Shown: positions 44,378-44,505 of the stretch, in pieces | How the letters are laid out: every line of letters begins with the position of its first letter | Numbering within the stretch: the stretch's first letter is position 1 | Origin: an uncultured Bacteroidota bacterium | Lineage (GTDB): Bacteria > Bacteroidota > Bacteroidia > Chitinophagales > Chitinophagaceae | NCBI GenBank assembly: GCA_903871575.1 | Contig: CAIQHJ010000126.1 | Span: forward strand, 1-44,505 | DNA length: 44,505 nucleotides | Direction: 5' to 3' | Made by a program: the position numbers and the translations under genes | The notes under the pieces: model-generated | What the model saw: the letters and a program-made list of their open reading frames with translations, nothing else | Told to the model about the DNA's origin: nothing | Databases searched by the model: none

Positions 44378-44445
44378 TTAGATAAAAGTCAATACAGTAT
44401 TGCATTTCATAAAAAATAGCAACATAAAATTGGTTAATGAATAAA

Positions 44446-44505
44446 CATCAGTGAAAATATTTGGCTATCTCAGTTCCAGGGACGTAATATTGCAATTTTG
44501 CAAAA
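44446..44505 (+). repeat. AT-rich dispersed repeat, copy b (cut by window edge)
   Basis: Begins ATCAGTGAAAATATTTGGCT, a stretch exactly shared with copy c at 26 kb, then CAGTTCCAGGGACGTAATAT. It runs to the window end. Confidence 0.85.

Overview
The window looks like chromosomal DNA of a Bacteroidota bacterium, most likely near Chitinophagaceae/Chitinophagales. The support is AT-rich sequence, no Shine-Dalgarno signals, Bacteroidota-type promoter boxes (TAnnTTTG), fused LpxC/FabZ, the long IspG form, gliding/type IX secretion genes (gldD, gldE, porX), an RprY-type regulator and the 29-aa AURKAIP1/COX24-type protein. The genus is inference. Nearly all genes are core housekeeping genes; there is no phage, plasmid or IS.

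Layout. 1-8.2 kb is a minus-strand train: mutY, ssb, gldE, gldD, a DUF3109 protein, a class D beta-lactamase-like lipoprotein with lost catalytic residues, ispG, and nadB cut by the left edge. 8.3-11.4 kb (+): HU, a TPR protein, the 29-aa basic protein, a terminator and RNase G. 11.4-13 kb (-): trigger factor and tRNA-Leu(UAG). 13.2-15.4 kb (+): RelA/SpoT, followed by a minisatellite. 15.7-20.6 kb (-): acyl-CoA dehydrogenase, a ComEA-like HhH protein, an MBL hydrolase, a small unknown protein and porX. 20.8-26 kb (+): an HD hydrolase, then lpxD, lpxC/fabZ, lpxA and an ABC ATPase, i.e. the early lipid A pathway. 26.0-26.8 kb is a striking non-coding repeat array between convergent genes. 26.8-28.5 kb (-): ald and tsaE. 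28.6-33.7 kb (+): copper ATPase, recQ, an sRNA candidate and an rprY-like regulator. 33.7-35.5 kb (-): ruvB and a frameshifted GGGP synthase. 35.7-39.5 kb (+): arfB, an MbnP/MbnH-like pair and a flippase. 39.5-44 kb (-): a second sRNA candidate, icmF and ksgA. 44.0-44.5 kb is repeats only.

The best unexplained signals are non-coding. (1) An array of about twelve 60-63-bp monomers is arranged as alternating A/B types with a 122-bp higher-order period. A hairpin in each monomer is largely kept through G-U pairs, but only in the plus-sense RNA. (2) Two near-identical minus-strand small-RNA genes of about 60 nt each have a TTTG-N19-TAnnTTTR promoter at the same spacing and an intrinsic terminator. 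(3) An AT-rich dispersed repeat flanks the array and recurs twice at the right edge. (4) Minisatellites of one sequence family sit in opposite orientations at 15.5 and 44.0 kb. Protein-level oddities are the class D pseudoenzyme, the one-base frameshift in the GGGP synthase, and the MbnP/MbnH pair.

All calls are from reading the sequence and ORF translations; no database search was run.
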